The position numbers and the translations under genes are program-made. DNA of 64,000 nt from Marinococcus sp. PL1-022 (GTDB lineage: Bacteria > Bacillota > Bacilli > Bacillales > Marinococcaceae): the NCBI RefSeq assembly GCF_033845285.1, contig NZ_JAWXCX010000001.1, positions 635,495 through 699,494 of the forward strand. Direction: 5' to 3'. This document shows positions 7,968 through 16,265 of this stretch, in pieces. Every line of letters begins with the position of its first letter. Position 1 is the first letter of the stretch. The notes under the pieces are model-generated. The model had not been told where the DNA came from, searched no databases, and saw only the letters and a list, made by a program, of their open reading frames with translations.

Positions 7968-9599
7968 GTGAAAACACTTTGGTATAACGGAAACATTTAT
8001 ACGATGAAAAAAGAAGGGGAACAGGTGGAGGCAGTCCTGACCGCGTACGGGACAATCGTAAAAGCAGGCATGCTCAGAGAAATAGAAAAAGAATTGCAAA
8101 ATGCTGCTGTCCGCCGGATAAATTTAAACGGTAACGCAATGTATCCGGGTTTTACAGACAGTCATTTACATATGATCGGGCTGGGGGAAACGATGATCCA
8201 GCTGGATCTGTCAGAGTGCACCTCGGCAGAAGAAATGGCTGCGCTGATTAAGGAGAAAACAAAAGAAATTCCTGCCGGAGAATGGGTCATAGGGGAAGGA
8301 TGGAATGAGAACAATTTCCCTGACCGGAAAATTTTCCACCGGGAGGAGCTTGATGATTTAGTGCCCGCTCATCCATTGCTTTTGACCCGGATATGCCGCC
8401 ACGCGGCACTGGTTAACACACGCGCCCTTGATGCTGCAGGTATTGATAAAGATACTCCGGATCCGGAGGGAGGCATCATTGTTAAATCAAGACACGGAGA
8501 GCCAACAGGTTATTTGCTCGACCAGGCCGCCGATTTAGTGAAAAATGAAATCCCAGAGGTGTCTGAGGAATATTTACATGAAGCACTTGGAAAAGCTGTG
8601 CGCTACATGCATCAGTGTGGACTGACCGGTGGGCATACAGAAGATCTTAATTACTACGGCGGGTTTAAGCGGACATTGGACACGTTCAGGGATATTTTGG
8701 CGGCCACTTCATTTCGGGCCCACCTTCTTGTGCATCATGAAGTGTTTCCGGATTTTATACAGCACGGCCATACCTATGGGCTTCTTGAGGAAGGCCTGGA
8801 GCTTGGCGCCATGAAAATATTTGCGGATGGAGCGCTCGGCGGACGTACCGCCCTTCTCAGCCGTCCCTACAATGATGCTCCTGAAACCGCAGGCGTTGCT
8901 ATTCATTCGAGAGAAGAGCTAAAACAGCTCGTGGCAGAAGCGAGGAAAGAAAAAATGCCAGTGGCTGTTCACGCTATAGGTGATTTAGCTCTGGAATATG
9001 TAATAGATGCTTTAGAAGCCTGGCCGGTGCCGGAAGGAGTGCGGGACCGGATTATTCACGTCCAAATCGCCAGGGAAGATTTGGTGGAACGGCTGAAGGC
9101 TCTGCCGGTGGCACTCGATCTGCAGCCGCGGTTTGTGCTTTCGGACTTTCCGTGGGTCGAAGAACGTCTTGGCAAAGAACGCCTTCGTTATTCCTTCGCC
9201 TGGAAAACACTCCTTGATCAGGAGATAATCTGCGCGGGAAGCTCAGACGCTCCGATCGAATCTGTAGACCCGAGAACCGGAATTTACGCGGCTGTCGCGC
9301 GGAAAAACCCGGGAGAGCCGCACAACGGTTATATGCCGGAAGAAAAGCTGACTCCCTTTGAAGCCGTGGAGCTGTATACCGGCGGCAGTGCCAGGGCGAT
9401 CAGCCGGGAGCACGATCTTGGCAGGATCGCTCCTGGTTACAAGGCAGACTTTACGATACTCCGGAAGGATCTTTTCCGAATTGAGCCGGAAGAGATTTTA
9501 ACAGCCGAAGTGGAAGCGACTGTTGTAGGGGATACGGTCGTGTTTCTGCCGGAGGAGAGCAGAATCGATATTAATAATGAAACGGAGGAACAATCATGA
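7968..9599 (+). CDS. amidohydrolase family 3 protein (YtcJ-like)
   Basis: This 543-residue metal-dependent hydrolase has the composite beta-sandwich/TIM-barrel fold of amidohydrolase family 3. Visible metal ligands are DSHLH near residue 65, HAIGD near 335, HVQIAR near 365 and GSSDAP near 425. KIFADGALGGRTA is a further family signature, and a C-terminal PGYKADFTIL strand closes the sandwich. The substrate is not known. The start is GTG 7968 with AAAGGAG upstream at somewhat long spacing; an ATG at 7963 is in another frame and stops at once. Its stop overlaps the sppA start by 4 nt. Confidence 0.88.
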   Translation: MKTLWYNGNIYTMKKEGEQVEAVLTAYGTIVKAGMLREIEKELQNAAVRRINLNGNAMYPGFTDSHLHMIGLGETMIQLDLSECTSAEEMAALIKEKTKEIPAGEWVIGEGWNENNFPDRKIFHREELDDLVPAHPLLLTRICRHAALVNTRALDAAGIDKDTPDPEGGIIVKSRHGEPTGYLLDQAADLVKNEIPEVSEEYLHEALGKAVRYMHQCGLTGGHTEDLNYYGGFKRTLDTFRDILAATSFRAHLLVHHEVFPDFIQHGHTYGLLEEGLELGAMKIFADGALGGRTALLSRPYNDAPETAGVAIHSREELKQLVAEARKEKMPVAVHAIGDLALEYVIDALEAWPVPEGVRDRIIHVQIAREDLVERLKALPVALDLQPRFVLSDFPWVEERLGKERLRYSFAWKTLLDQEIICAGSSDAPIESVDPRTGIYAAVARKNPGEPHNGYMPEEKLTPFEAVELYTGGSARAISREHDLGRIAPGYKADFTILRKDLFRIEPEEILTAEVEATVVGDTVVFLPEESRIDINNETEEQS

Positions 9600-10591
9600 A
9601 TGCAAAAAGGTGGTTTGCTTTATTAGCGGCAGCGGTGCTTCTCATCGTTTCCCTTGGCGCCCAGACAGCTTTTTCCCTGTGGAATACAGTCTCGAACCAG
9701 GCGCAAAATCAGCAGAATCAGGAAGATATAGTAAAAGAGGGCTCTTCAGACAGCCGAATTGCTATGCTTGATGTCGAGGGGACCATTCAATCCTCGGGCG
9801 GATCCGGAGCTTTTTCCGGTGAAGGCTACAACCATGATGAATTTCTGAATAATCTGGAGGAAGCCGGATCAAGTGCAGATGTGGATGGTATTATTATTAA
9901 TGTAAACAGCCCGGGCGGCGGTGTCGTTGAAAGCGATGAAATCCACGACGCTGTAGTCGAGGTACAGGAGGAAGAAAATAAGCCTGTGTATGTTTCAATG
10001 GGGAATACGGCTGCCTCCGGGGGCTACTATCTCGCAGCCCCGGCGGATAAAATTGTAGCTCATTCAGCGACTATTACCGGTTCGATAGGTGTAATTATGT
10101 CCTCCCTGAACTACTCCGAGCTGGCTGAAAACCTTGGTATTGAAGGTGTGAATATAACGAGCGGAGAGTTTAAAGATATGGGGTCACCCACAGAGGAAGT
10201 AACTGAGGAAGACCGGGAAATTATGCAGGGCATCGTCGACGACATGTATGAAGATTTTCTGCAGGTCGTCATTGACGGAAGAGGATTTAGTGAAGAAAAG
10301 GCACGGGATTTGGCTGATGGCCGTATTTATACGGGTGAGCAGGCGGAAGAAAATGGATTGATCGATGAGCTTGGGACTTCAGAGGACACTATCGCAATGA
10401 TGGAGGAAGATCTTGAACTCGGAGACGCTACTGTAGAACGCTACACTTCGGATGGATTCAGCTGGCAGTCGCTGCTGCAAAATTCCGTTCAGGGAATGTT
10501 CATTTCTGATGAGAAGCTGCTTGGACTCCAGGAGCTGTTGAAATCAGTCGGAAGCGACAGTCCGCGGCCAATGTATTTGTATGAAGGATAG
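9596..10591 (+). CDS. sppA: signal peptide peptidase SppA
   Basis: SppA is a membrane-bound serine/lysine protease that degrades released signal peptides; in Bacillus it is also linked to lantibiotic resistance. The 331-residue protein has an N-terminal transmembrane segment (residues ~5-25). The catalytic serine is in TAASGGYYLA and the general-base lysine in SGEFKDMGSP. ATITGSIGVI is the conserved strand of the ClpP-like fold. The mature part is notably acidic. It overlaps the amidohydrolase gene by 4 nt and is followed 11 bp later by the RDD gene; B. subtilis has the same sppA-yteJ pair. Confidence 0.95.
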   Translation: MNAKRWFALLAAAVLLIVSLGAQTAFSLWNTVSNQAQNQQNQEDIVKEGSSDSRIAMLDVEGTIQSSGGSGAFSGEGYNHDEFLNNLEEAGSSADVDGIIINVNSPGGGVVESDEIHDAVVEVQEEENKPVYVSMGNTAASGGYYLAAPADKIVAHSATITGSIGVIMSSLNYSELAENLGIEGVNITSGEFKDMGSPTEEVTEEDREIMQGIVDDMYEDFLQVVIDGRGFSEEKARDLADGRIYTGEQAEENGLIDELGTSEDTIAMMEEDLELGDATVERYTSDGFSWQSLLQNSVQGMFISDEKLLGLQELLKSVGSDSPRPMYLYEG

Positions 10592-10602
10592 GAGGGATGA
10601 AG

Positions 10603-11157
10603 ATGACTACAGACGGCCGCTATCCGGAGGATGCACAGGGAACTGAACGAACAGCGCCGGAAGAAAGCAATAAGAATGCCGATTCTCTGTCCGGGGCAGC
10701 AGATAAGCAGAGGTCCGCCGCAAAAAATGAAACGAAGGAAGAGCTGTTTGCAGGATTTTGGATGCGCTTTTGGGCATACCTTACTGATTTGATTATACTT
10801 TTTTCCTTGAATGGGCTCCTTTTATCTCCATTCTATTTTACGGGAGAAGGAGAAATCTGGGGATTCATCACATTGTATGCTGTATTTAACGCAGTGATCA
10901 CCTACGGATATTTTGTGCTGATGACAAAACTTTATGGGCAGACGCTCGGTAAAATGATTTTCGGCTTGAGGGTTGTCCGGGTGAACCGGGAAAAACTAAA
11001 ATGGTCTGATATCATTTTTAGGGAAATCGTTCTCCGGTTTGCCTACCGCAGCCTAGTTATTACCAATCTGGCTTATATTGTAGTAGCCTTCACACCACAA
11101 AAGGCTGGTATTCATGATATGATTGCCGATACGAGGGTCATTCATACAAGAAAATGA
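10603..11157 (+). CDS. RDD family membrane protein (YteJ-like)
   Basis: This 184-residue protein starts with about 50 charged, probably disordered residues, followed by an RDD domain with three or four hydrophobic segments (around 60-80, 88-108 and 145-165). FWMRFWAYLTDLIIL and QTLGKMIFGLRVV are the two RDD hallmarks. I use ATG 10603, 7 nt after AGGAGGG; the ATG at 10597 touches that site. In B. subtilis yteJ is next to sppA and has been linked with SppA function in lantibiotic resistance, so a functional partnership is likely. Confidence 0.88.
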   Translation: MTTDGRYPEDAQGTERTAPEESNKNADSLSGAADKQRSAAKNETKEELFAGFWMRFWAYLTDLIILFSLNGLLLSPFYFTGEGEIWGFITLYAVFNAVITYGYFVLMTKLYGQTLGKMIFGLRVVRVNREKLKWSDIIFREIVLRFAYRSLVITNLAYIVVAFTPQKAGIHDMIADTRVIHTRK

Positions 11158-11189
11158 TGCCCGTGAACAAAAAGTGAAGGAGGAGTAAA

Positions 11190-11693
11190 ATGACAGCAGT
11201 AACGTTTAAAGAAAAACCGGTGACACTTGTGGGAGACAAAGTAGAAGTCGGAGAATACGCTCCCGATTTCACTGTACTCGCTAACGATATGACTCCGGTA
11301 TCACTAAGTGATGCCGCAGGCAAAGTAAGGTTAATCAGCGTAGTACCATCTATTGATACAGGGGTCTGCTCGCAGCAGACACGGAAGTTCAACGAAGAAG
11401 CTGCTTCGCTTGAAAATGTGGAAGTATGGACTATCAGCTGTGATCTTCCTTATGCCCAGCGGCGTTGGTGTGCAGCAGAAGGAATCGAAAACGTCCGTGT
11501 ACTGTCCGACCATAAAGACCTGGACTTTGGCGAACAGTTTGGCCTTGTAATGGATGAAATGAGACTGCTTGCCCGTTCGGTGATCGTAGTGGATAGCGAA
11601 GGCAAGGTTTCCTATAAGGAAGTTGTTTCAGAAGGAACGAATCATCCTGATTATTCATCGGTGTTTCAACACCTTCGGAGTATACGCAAGTAA
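11190..11693 (+). CDS. tpx: thiol peroxidase, atypical 2-Cys peroxiredoxin
   Basis: Tpx reduces hydroperoxides in the cytosol using thioredoxin. The 167-residue protein has the peroxidatic cysteine in SIDTGVCSQQT (about residue 60) and the resolving cysteine in ISCDLPYAQ (about 94), and the conserved VVPSIDTGVC context of the Tpx subfamily. AAGGAGGAG precedes ATG 11190. It is the last conserved gene before the accessory island. Confidence 0.96.
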   Translation: MTAVTFKEKPVTLVGDKVEVGEYAPDFTVLANDMTPVSLSDAAGKVRLISVVPSIDTGVCSQQTRKFNEEAASLENVEVWTISCDLPYAQRRWCAAEGIENVRVLSDHKDLDFGEQFGLVMDEMRLLARSVIVVDSEGKVSYKEVVSEGTNHPDYSSVFQHLRSIRK

Positions 11694-11723
11694 TTATAAA
11701 CCTTGTAAATAAAAGGTTTATAA
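11694..11723 (+). repeat. inverted repeat directly after tpx, no T-run
   Basis: TTATAAACCTT and AAGGTTTATAA form a perfect 11-bp stem around an 8-nt AT loop immediately after the tpx stop. No T-run follows, so it is not a canonical terminator. TTATAAAC (11694-11701) and GGTTTATAA (11715-11723) recur at the other end of the island (18081-18091). Confidence 0.6.
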
Positions 11724-11773
11724 CAAAGCAATGTTGTATGCTAGAGCTAACCCTAACAGTCGATTAATATGCG

Positions 11774-11816
11774 AAATAGGCATCTTGTTAATGATCAACA
11801 AGATGCCTATTTTTTC
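11774..11816 (+). terminator. terminator downstream of tpx
   Basis: AATAGGCATCTTGTT pairs with AACAAGATGCCTATT around a 7-nt loop, then T6. It could end tpx read-through or belong to the island. Confidence 0.85.
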
Positions 11817-11991
11817 TTACCTAATAATAAGGTAATGCAAAATTCTAATAAAAAACGTTAAAAGTGTTAAAATTAAGCATAAACATGTAATTAATTAGCT
11901 AGTTGTGTTTCCTCTCTAATATTGATTTAACAAAAGGAGTGAATATTATAAAGAATATAGAGGAAGAGTCATAATTATAAATGGAGCTAAG

Positions 11992-12144
11992 ATGATAGCT
12001 ATTAGCAATTTGGAAAAAACTGAATCTTTACAAGCGGGAGATGAAGTAATAATACGTGCTAAACCAAAAGATAAATTTCAATCACTCATAGATGAAGCTT
12101 TTAAAGAATACGATGAGACATTTAGGAATTTAGTTGATAGATAA
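11992..12144 (+). CDS. small hypothetical protein, 50 aa
   Basis: ATG 11992 follows GGAG by 5 nt and opens a 50-residue frame ending at TAA 12144. The product is charged: SLQAGDEVIIRAKPKDK, then an amphipathic helix up to FRNLVDR. The same frame stays open upstream without a usual start codon, so this may be the tail of a longer, decayed gene. The GDEVIIRAKPK strand followed by a helix is vaguely reminiscent of small AbrB-like antitoxins, but I do not claim that. Confidence 0.4.
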   Translation: MIAISNLEKTESLQAGDEVIIRAKPKDKFQSLIDEAFKEYDETFRNLVDR

Positions 12145-12262
12145 TTAAATTAACCCATATTTTGAGCAAATTATTATATGGAATATTCTGTGATTTTAAT
12201 AAGTTGCTTTTTTAAAACGTTAAGCATATTTTATTATTTATTTCTAAAAGGAATGGTAGGCA

Positions 12263-13042
12263 ATGTGGGAGTTTCTAAATAATATAGTAAACGCTTCTCT
12301 GCTCGTAGGAATTCTTGCATACGTTGGAAAACAAGCTTTTGAACATTCATTGAATGAAGAATTACAAAAATCTGAACAAAAACATACTCAACGTTTAACA
12401 GAACAACAAATAGAAGCAAGAGAACTAGAGCAAAAGCGTGAGCATAATTTCAATAAGAAATTAGCTAAAGACAAATATGAATTTGAAACTCAACAAAAAA
12501 TTGATGCATATGTTAAAACTGAACTTCTTCCGGAAATTTCTTCACTCGCAATCGATGCGGAAGGTTTTATAGATAATGACATAATGGGGGAGGAAGATGA
12601 GGAAACCTTTCGACAAAAAAAGGTACAGAAGCATTATGAATTTCATAATAAACTTGTATATTCGAGGGTTTATTTAGAACATGAAAAGTATGAAAGAGTT
12701 CTTAATCTTGCGTTTAAATTGGCTTTTATGTTGAGTAAATATATCCGTAATAGAAATAGAATGCTTTTCTTGTCGCCTAATGAATTAAAAAATATAACTG
12801 AAGAACAATTAAGTAATGACATTGAAAAATCTAAAAATGAAAATTTTAAAAAACTAGATGAATTGATTCAAGAAATTACTAGCGCAATGTACTATAACGA
12901 TGACGAAGAAAATGAAAGTGAAGAAGAGAAAGGTGAAACAAACGAAAATACTAAATTTGAACAAGAAGAATTGAAATATAAAAACGATGAAATTGTCGCT
13001 CCAACAGTTAAAATTTTAAGAAAAAGAAGAGAAAACCAATGA
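12263..13042 (+). CDS. unrecognised membrane-anchored coiled-coil protein
   Basis: I do not recognise this 259-residue protein. It has one hydrophobic N-terminal segment (residues ~8-26, NASLLVGILAYVG). A highly charged coiled coil rich in Glu, Lys and Gln follows (~30-85), then a helical region (~90-200) and an acidic tail with runs such as DDEENESEEE. The expected topology is a short N-terminal anchor with the bulk in the cytoplasm. AAGGAATGG lies before ATG 12263. It is 24 bp ahead of the next gene, so the two probably form an operon. Composition is as AT-rich as the rest of the island. Its place next to a Gabija-type pair makes a defence-related role plausible but unproven. Confidence 0.7.
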   Translation: MWEFLNNIVNASLLVGILAYVGKQAFEHSLNEELQKSEQKHTQRLTEQQIEARELEQKREHNFNKKLAKDKYEFETQQKIDAYVKTELLPEISSLAIDAEGFIDNDIMGEEDEETFRQKKVQKHYEFHNKLVYSRVYLEHEKYERVLNLAFKLAFMLSKYIRNRNRMLFLSPNELKNITEEQLSNDIEKSKNENFKKLDELIQEITSAMYYNDDEENESEEEKGETNENTKFEQEELKYKNDEIVAPTVKILRKRRENQ

Positions 13043-13066
13043 AAATAATGAGGTGCTAGCTTATTG

Positions 13067-13777
13067 ATGGATAATGAAAAATTGTCATTTTATAAGGTGA
13101 CAGAGATAATAGACGAAGAAACGTTAGAACTTATAGAAGATACGAAAGAAGTGTTCGAAAAACATATTCCTTATTATAAATATATAATTTTAATTTCAAA
13201 TTTTTTAGGAAGAAAAAGAATGGAAAAGACTTTATTGGGAGCGGGAGATTTTCTCAGTAATGGAAAGGGTTATACTGAAAAGGAAAAAACAAAATTAAAA
13301 AATCATTTAGAAAAAAGAGAATTGTTAAGAGAAGTTACTTCACTTTTTTTAGATAAAGCTCAACAAGTTTATTCTGAAAAAGTAGCTCGTATTTTGGGAG
13401 TTTACCTTGGAATGGTGGTAGCAGAGAATTTGGAAAGTGAACATCAAACTGCAATATTTCTACAAGCATTATCTTCATTAAATGACTATGACATAGAATA
13501 TTTTATAAAGGCTTACGATTTTATGATGCATCCTGAAACGAAAAGAGCTGTTTCTGCAGCAGAAATTATCTTTAGAAAAATTGAAGACCCTGACTATCCT
13601 TTTCCAAATAAAGATATTTCATCTATTCATAGTTGTGAAGCTTCTTTAAATAAATTGCATTCAGTACAATTATTAAAAACAGAAATTTTAATGAGAGATG
13701 ATGTGGTATCTTTCAAAACAAATGCATACTCTAAGAGCTTTTATAAGCTATTAAAAAAATACGAGGAGTTGACGTGA
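13067..13777 (+). CDS. unrecognised helical protein, partner of the preceding gene
   Basis: This 236-residue protein has no motif I can name. It looks mostly alpha-helical, with one moderately hydrophobic stretch (YYKYIILISNFLG, around 36-48). Two further helices (ARILGVYLGMVVAE near 108-121 and the segment up to FMMHPETKRAV near 165) could form a helical bundle. No signal peptide or nuclease or nucleotide-binding motif is visible. ATG 13067 lies 11 nt after GAGGTG; a TTG one codon upstream is an alternative. It follows the coiled-coil gene closely, and both are AT-rich. Confidence 0.68.
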   Translation: MDNEKLSFYKVTEIIDEETLELIEDTKEVFEKHIPYYKYIILISNFLGRKRMEKTLLGAGDFLSNGKGYTEKEKTKLKNHLEKRELLREVTSLFLDKAQQVYSEKVARILGVYLGMVVAENLESEHQTAIFLQALSSLNDYDIEYFIKAYDFMMHPETKRAVSAAEIIFRKIEDPDYPFPNKDISSIHSCEASLNKLHSVQLLKTEILMRDDVVSFKTNAYSKSFYKLLKKYEELT

Positions 13778-13792
13778 ATTAATTTTTTCTAA

Positions 13793-14257
13793 TTGTTACA
13801 TCTGTCAGCTTTTAGAAAGGTGATTAAGCAAATCAATAAATATAGAAAAAATTTACCAACTAAAAAGATAAAATCTGTAGCTGTATATTTACGGAAAAGC
13901 TGTCAAGACAGTACACATGACTTTAAACAACATTATCTTGTTTTAATCGAAGAAATAGAAACTAACTTTGAAGAAGGACGTGCTAATTTAATAGAAACTA
14001 AGCCTCTTCTTTTAGAAGTTGAAAAAAGAAAATTAGATAAAGAAAAAGAAATTTTAAAATTAGAAAATGAACTTAAGTTAATACGAAAAGAAAATCTTTT
14101 TAGTAAAATTCAAACATGCGAAAATTATTTTCATTTGATAGATAAAGAAACAGAGAATAAAAAAATCAATAAAATTTATAAAACTTTTATTAAAGAGATT
14201 GTTTTCACAAAAAATAAAAACGAAATTGATATAAAAATTAATTTCTTTAACGATTAG
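13793..14257 (+). pseudogene. probable remnant of a large serine recombinase, internally deleted
   Basis: The frame encodes 154 residues from a TTG with no good ribosome binding site. Near residue 27 it reads SVAVYLRKSCQD, which looks like the catalytic N-terminal strand of large serine recombinases (VAIYLRKSR-D, where the Ser is the nucleophile). It then passes directly into a Lys/Glu coiled coil and ends IKEIVFTKNKNEIDIKINFF, the usual C-terminal end of that family. The resolvase core, the recombinase domain and the zinc ribbon (several hundred residues) are missing. I read it as the two ends of one integrase gene joined by a deletion. The alternative is an unrelated small coiled-coil protein. 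Confidence 0.5.
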
Positions 14258-14430
14258 TTAGTCCTTTTAAAGCTTCATCGTAGTCGTTAATTAACTGATT
14301 ATAAATTATATCGTACTCACTTTCTTTCGAGTTATAATAGGATCTATAAACTTTCATTTTATTACCAGTAGCTGATTTTGATTTTAAACCCGAAAACATC
14401 TTTTAATTTCTTTAATGCAAATTTTCGCAT
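14247..14430 (-). pseudogene. small antisense gene with an apparent frameshift
   Basis: On the minus strand ATG 14430 follows GAAAGGA at good spacing and opens MRKFALKKLKDVFGF, which stops after 22 codons. A second frame (ATG 14399 to TAA 14247, 50 codons) continues GLKSKSATGN and ends DYDEALKGLTNR. Removing one base in the GGGTTT run at about 14387-14392 joins the two into one protein of about 60 residues. It overlaps the end of the recombinase remnant. Function unknown; it may be a decayed small phage or plasmid gene. Confidence 0.4.
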
Positions 14431-14463
14431 AATTCGTTCCTTTCTCATTATTGTCATATTGTT

Positions 14464-14492
14464 TTGACAAAAAAATTCGTTGCAAAAATAAA
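14464..14492 (+). promoter_or_regulatory. candidate promoter of the gajA-gajB pair
   Basis: A perfect TTGACA (14464-14469) is followed after 17 nt by AATAAA, a weak -10, about 35 bp before the gajA start. In such AT-rich DNA the -10 match means little; the -35 match is better. Confidence 0.4.
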
Positions 14493-14525
14493 AGTTGACC
14501 TTACCATTAAAAAGGAGCGATTTAG

Positions 14526-16265
14526 TTGTATATTCAAAAGTTAAAGATCGAAAATTATAGAAATTTAGATGGTTTAGAAATTAAATTTCACGAAGAAATT
14601 ACATTCATAGTAGGAGAAAACAACTTAGGGAAATCTAATGTACTTTCATTAATCAATACTATTTTTAATTATCCTTCATTTAAATTTGAAGATTTTTCGA
14701 ATAAAGAAAAAGAAATAAATATTTATCTGTCATTAATGTTAAATGACGAAGAAAAAGGTATGTTCGATGATTTTTTTGATCCTGAAAATAACAATAGATT
14801 GAATTTAATTGTTTCACAAGAATCTCCGGACGAAAATATTGAATTTAAGCATGAAGAATCTGAGACAAGATTATCAAATAATGTTTTGAAAAAAGTTTTA
14901 CATATTAATTATAACTCTTCTGTTAGAAGTCCTACTAATGAATTGAATTTTGAAAAAGGTAGAGGTACAGGGAAATTTCTAAAATTCATAATAAAAAAAT
15001 ATAAAGAAGATATTAATGCTGATGAATTAGATTATGTAAATCAAGAAAAATTGAATGACCTTACGAAGTATACTAACGACATAATAAAGAAATTAAATAG
15101 CTTTAATGGTTTTGATATTAAGGCAAGTATACATAATGAAGCTGAAGATTTGTTATCAAGAATCTTGGTACTAACGGATTCAGAAGAACTTGATGTGCAG
15201 TCAAGTGGTCATGGAGTACAATATTCTTTAATCATAGGGTTGGCTATACTTGAGCGATTAAGTAGTTTAAATTCAAAAAAATTGAATGAAATGCTATATA
15301 AGAATGTTATTGATGATAACGCATTGTCTACAATATTTACGTTGGATGAGCCAGAAATACATCTGCATCCATATATGCAACGTTCATTGATTAAAAATGT
15401 ATTCAATATTGTTCATAATAGGGATTCTAATTTCAAAAGCTTACTTAAAAGTCTTTTTAATATTGAAGAGCTTAATGGACAAGTAATAGTTGTTACTCAT
15501 TCGCCTAATATTTTGTTAAATAATTATAATCAAATAATTAGATTTCACAGAAAGAATGATAAGCTTCAAGTTTTTAATGGTGCAGATTTGAATTTAAGTG
15601 AAAAAAATGAGAAGCATTTAATGATGAATATGCAATATATAAAAGAAATATTCTTTGCAAAATATGTGGTTATAGTAGAAGGTGACAGCGAATATGGAGC
15701 TATGGAAATTTTTGCAGATCGTTTAGGTATCGATTTAGATAGCCAAGGAATAAGTATACTCAAAGCTGACGGCGCAGAATCAATAACGCCTTTGATTGTA
15801 TTACTAAAACATTTTGGTATAAACAGTGTGGGTGTGATGGATAAAGATAAGTATGGTGATGGCAAAAAGTATAGCGAATTTAAAAATTTGTTTTCCACTA
15901 AAACTAAAGATTTCGAAGAAGAGATATTCAGCATTTGCGAAGAAAAAGATAATTTAGAAATTATCTTTGATATAGTTAAAAACAATGATGATAAGGGTTT
16001 AAGGTATTCAGTCCAGAAAAGCAAATTAGTGAAAACCGCTAAGTCGTACGGTATTGATATAAGTAATATTGAAATTAAAGACTATCGATTTAATGAAATA
16101 GGTAATAACAGGGTATTACTGAAGTTAATGTTTTTCGCATGGGGTGATTCCAACAAATCAGTAGTTTTAGGAAAAGGAATTGCTGATAATTTGAACTCAG
16201 AATTAATTCCAACCGTTTACAAGGAAGCATTAGAATCAGCAAAAGGAGGGTTTTCTTGGGAATAA
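14526..16265 (+). CDS. gajA: Gabija GajA-like OLD-family ATPase/TOPRIM endonuclease
   Basis: This 579-residue protein has the architecture of GajA, a class 2 OLD nuclease that nicks phage DNA and is held in check by nucleotides. It has an N-terminal ABC-type ATPase with Walker A VGENNLGKS (residues ~29-37), a signature-like SSGHGVQYSLIIGLA (~225), Walker B FTLDEPEIHLHP (~270-281) and an H-loop VVTHSPN (~325). A TOPRIM domain follows, with VVIVEGDSEY (~380) and the GVMDKDK metal motif (~436). The length matches that of Bacillus cereus GajA as I recall it (about 578). The start is TTG 14526, 8-9 nt after AAAGGAG. Its end overlaps the helicase gene by 10 nt, so translation is coupled. Composition is very AT-rich. 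Confidence 0.85.
   Translation: MYIQKLKIENYRNLDGLEIKFHEEITFIVGENNLGKSNVLSLINTIFNYPSFKFEDFSNKEKEINIYLSLMLNDEEKGMFDDFFDPENNNRLNLIVSQESPDENIEFKHEESETRLSNNVLKKVLHINYNSSVRSPTNELNFEKGRGTGKFLKFIIKKYKEDINADELDYVNQEKLNDLTKYTNDIIKKLNSFNGFDIKASIHNEAEDLLSRILVLTDSEELDVQSSGHGVQYSLIIGLAILERLSSLNSKKLNEMLYKNVIDDNALSTIFTLDEPEIHLHPYMQRSLIKNVFNIVHNRDSNFKSLLKSLFNIEELNGQVIVVTHSPNILLNNYNQIIRFHRKNDKLQVFNGADLNLSEKNEKHLMMNMQYIKEIFFAKYVVIVEGDSEYGAMEIFADRLGIDLDSQGISILKADGAESITPLIVLLKHFGINSVGVMDKDKYGDGKKYSEFKNLFSTKTKDFEEEIFSICEEKDNLEIIFDIVKNNDDKGLRYSVQKSKLVKTAKSYGIDISNIEIKDYRFNEIGNNRVLLKLMFFAWGDSNKSVVLGKGIADNLNSELIPTVYKEALESAKGGFSWE

Noticed and set aside
11694-11723. Intrinsic terminator of tpx at the first inverted repeat
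   Set aside because: The stem is AT-rich and no T-run follows; the next hairpin (11774-11816) is the convincing terminator.
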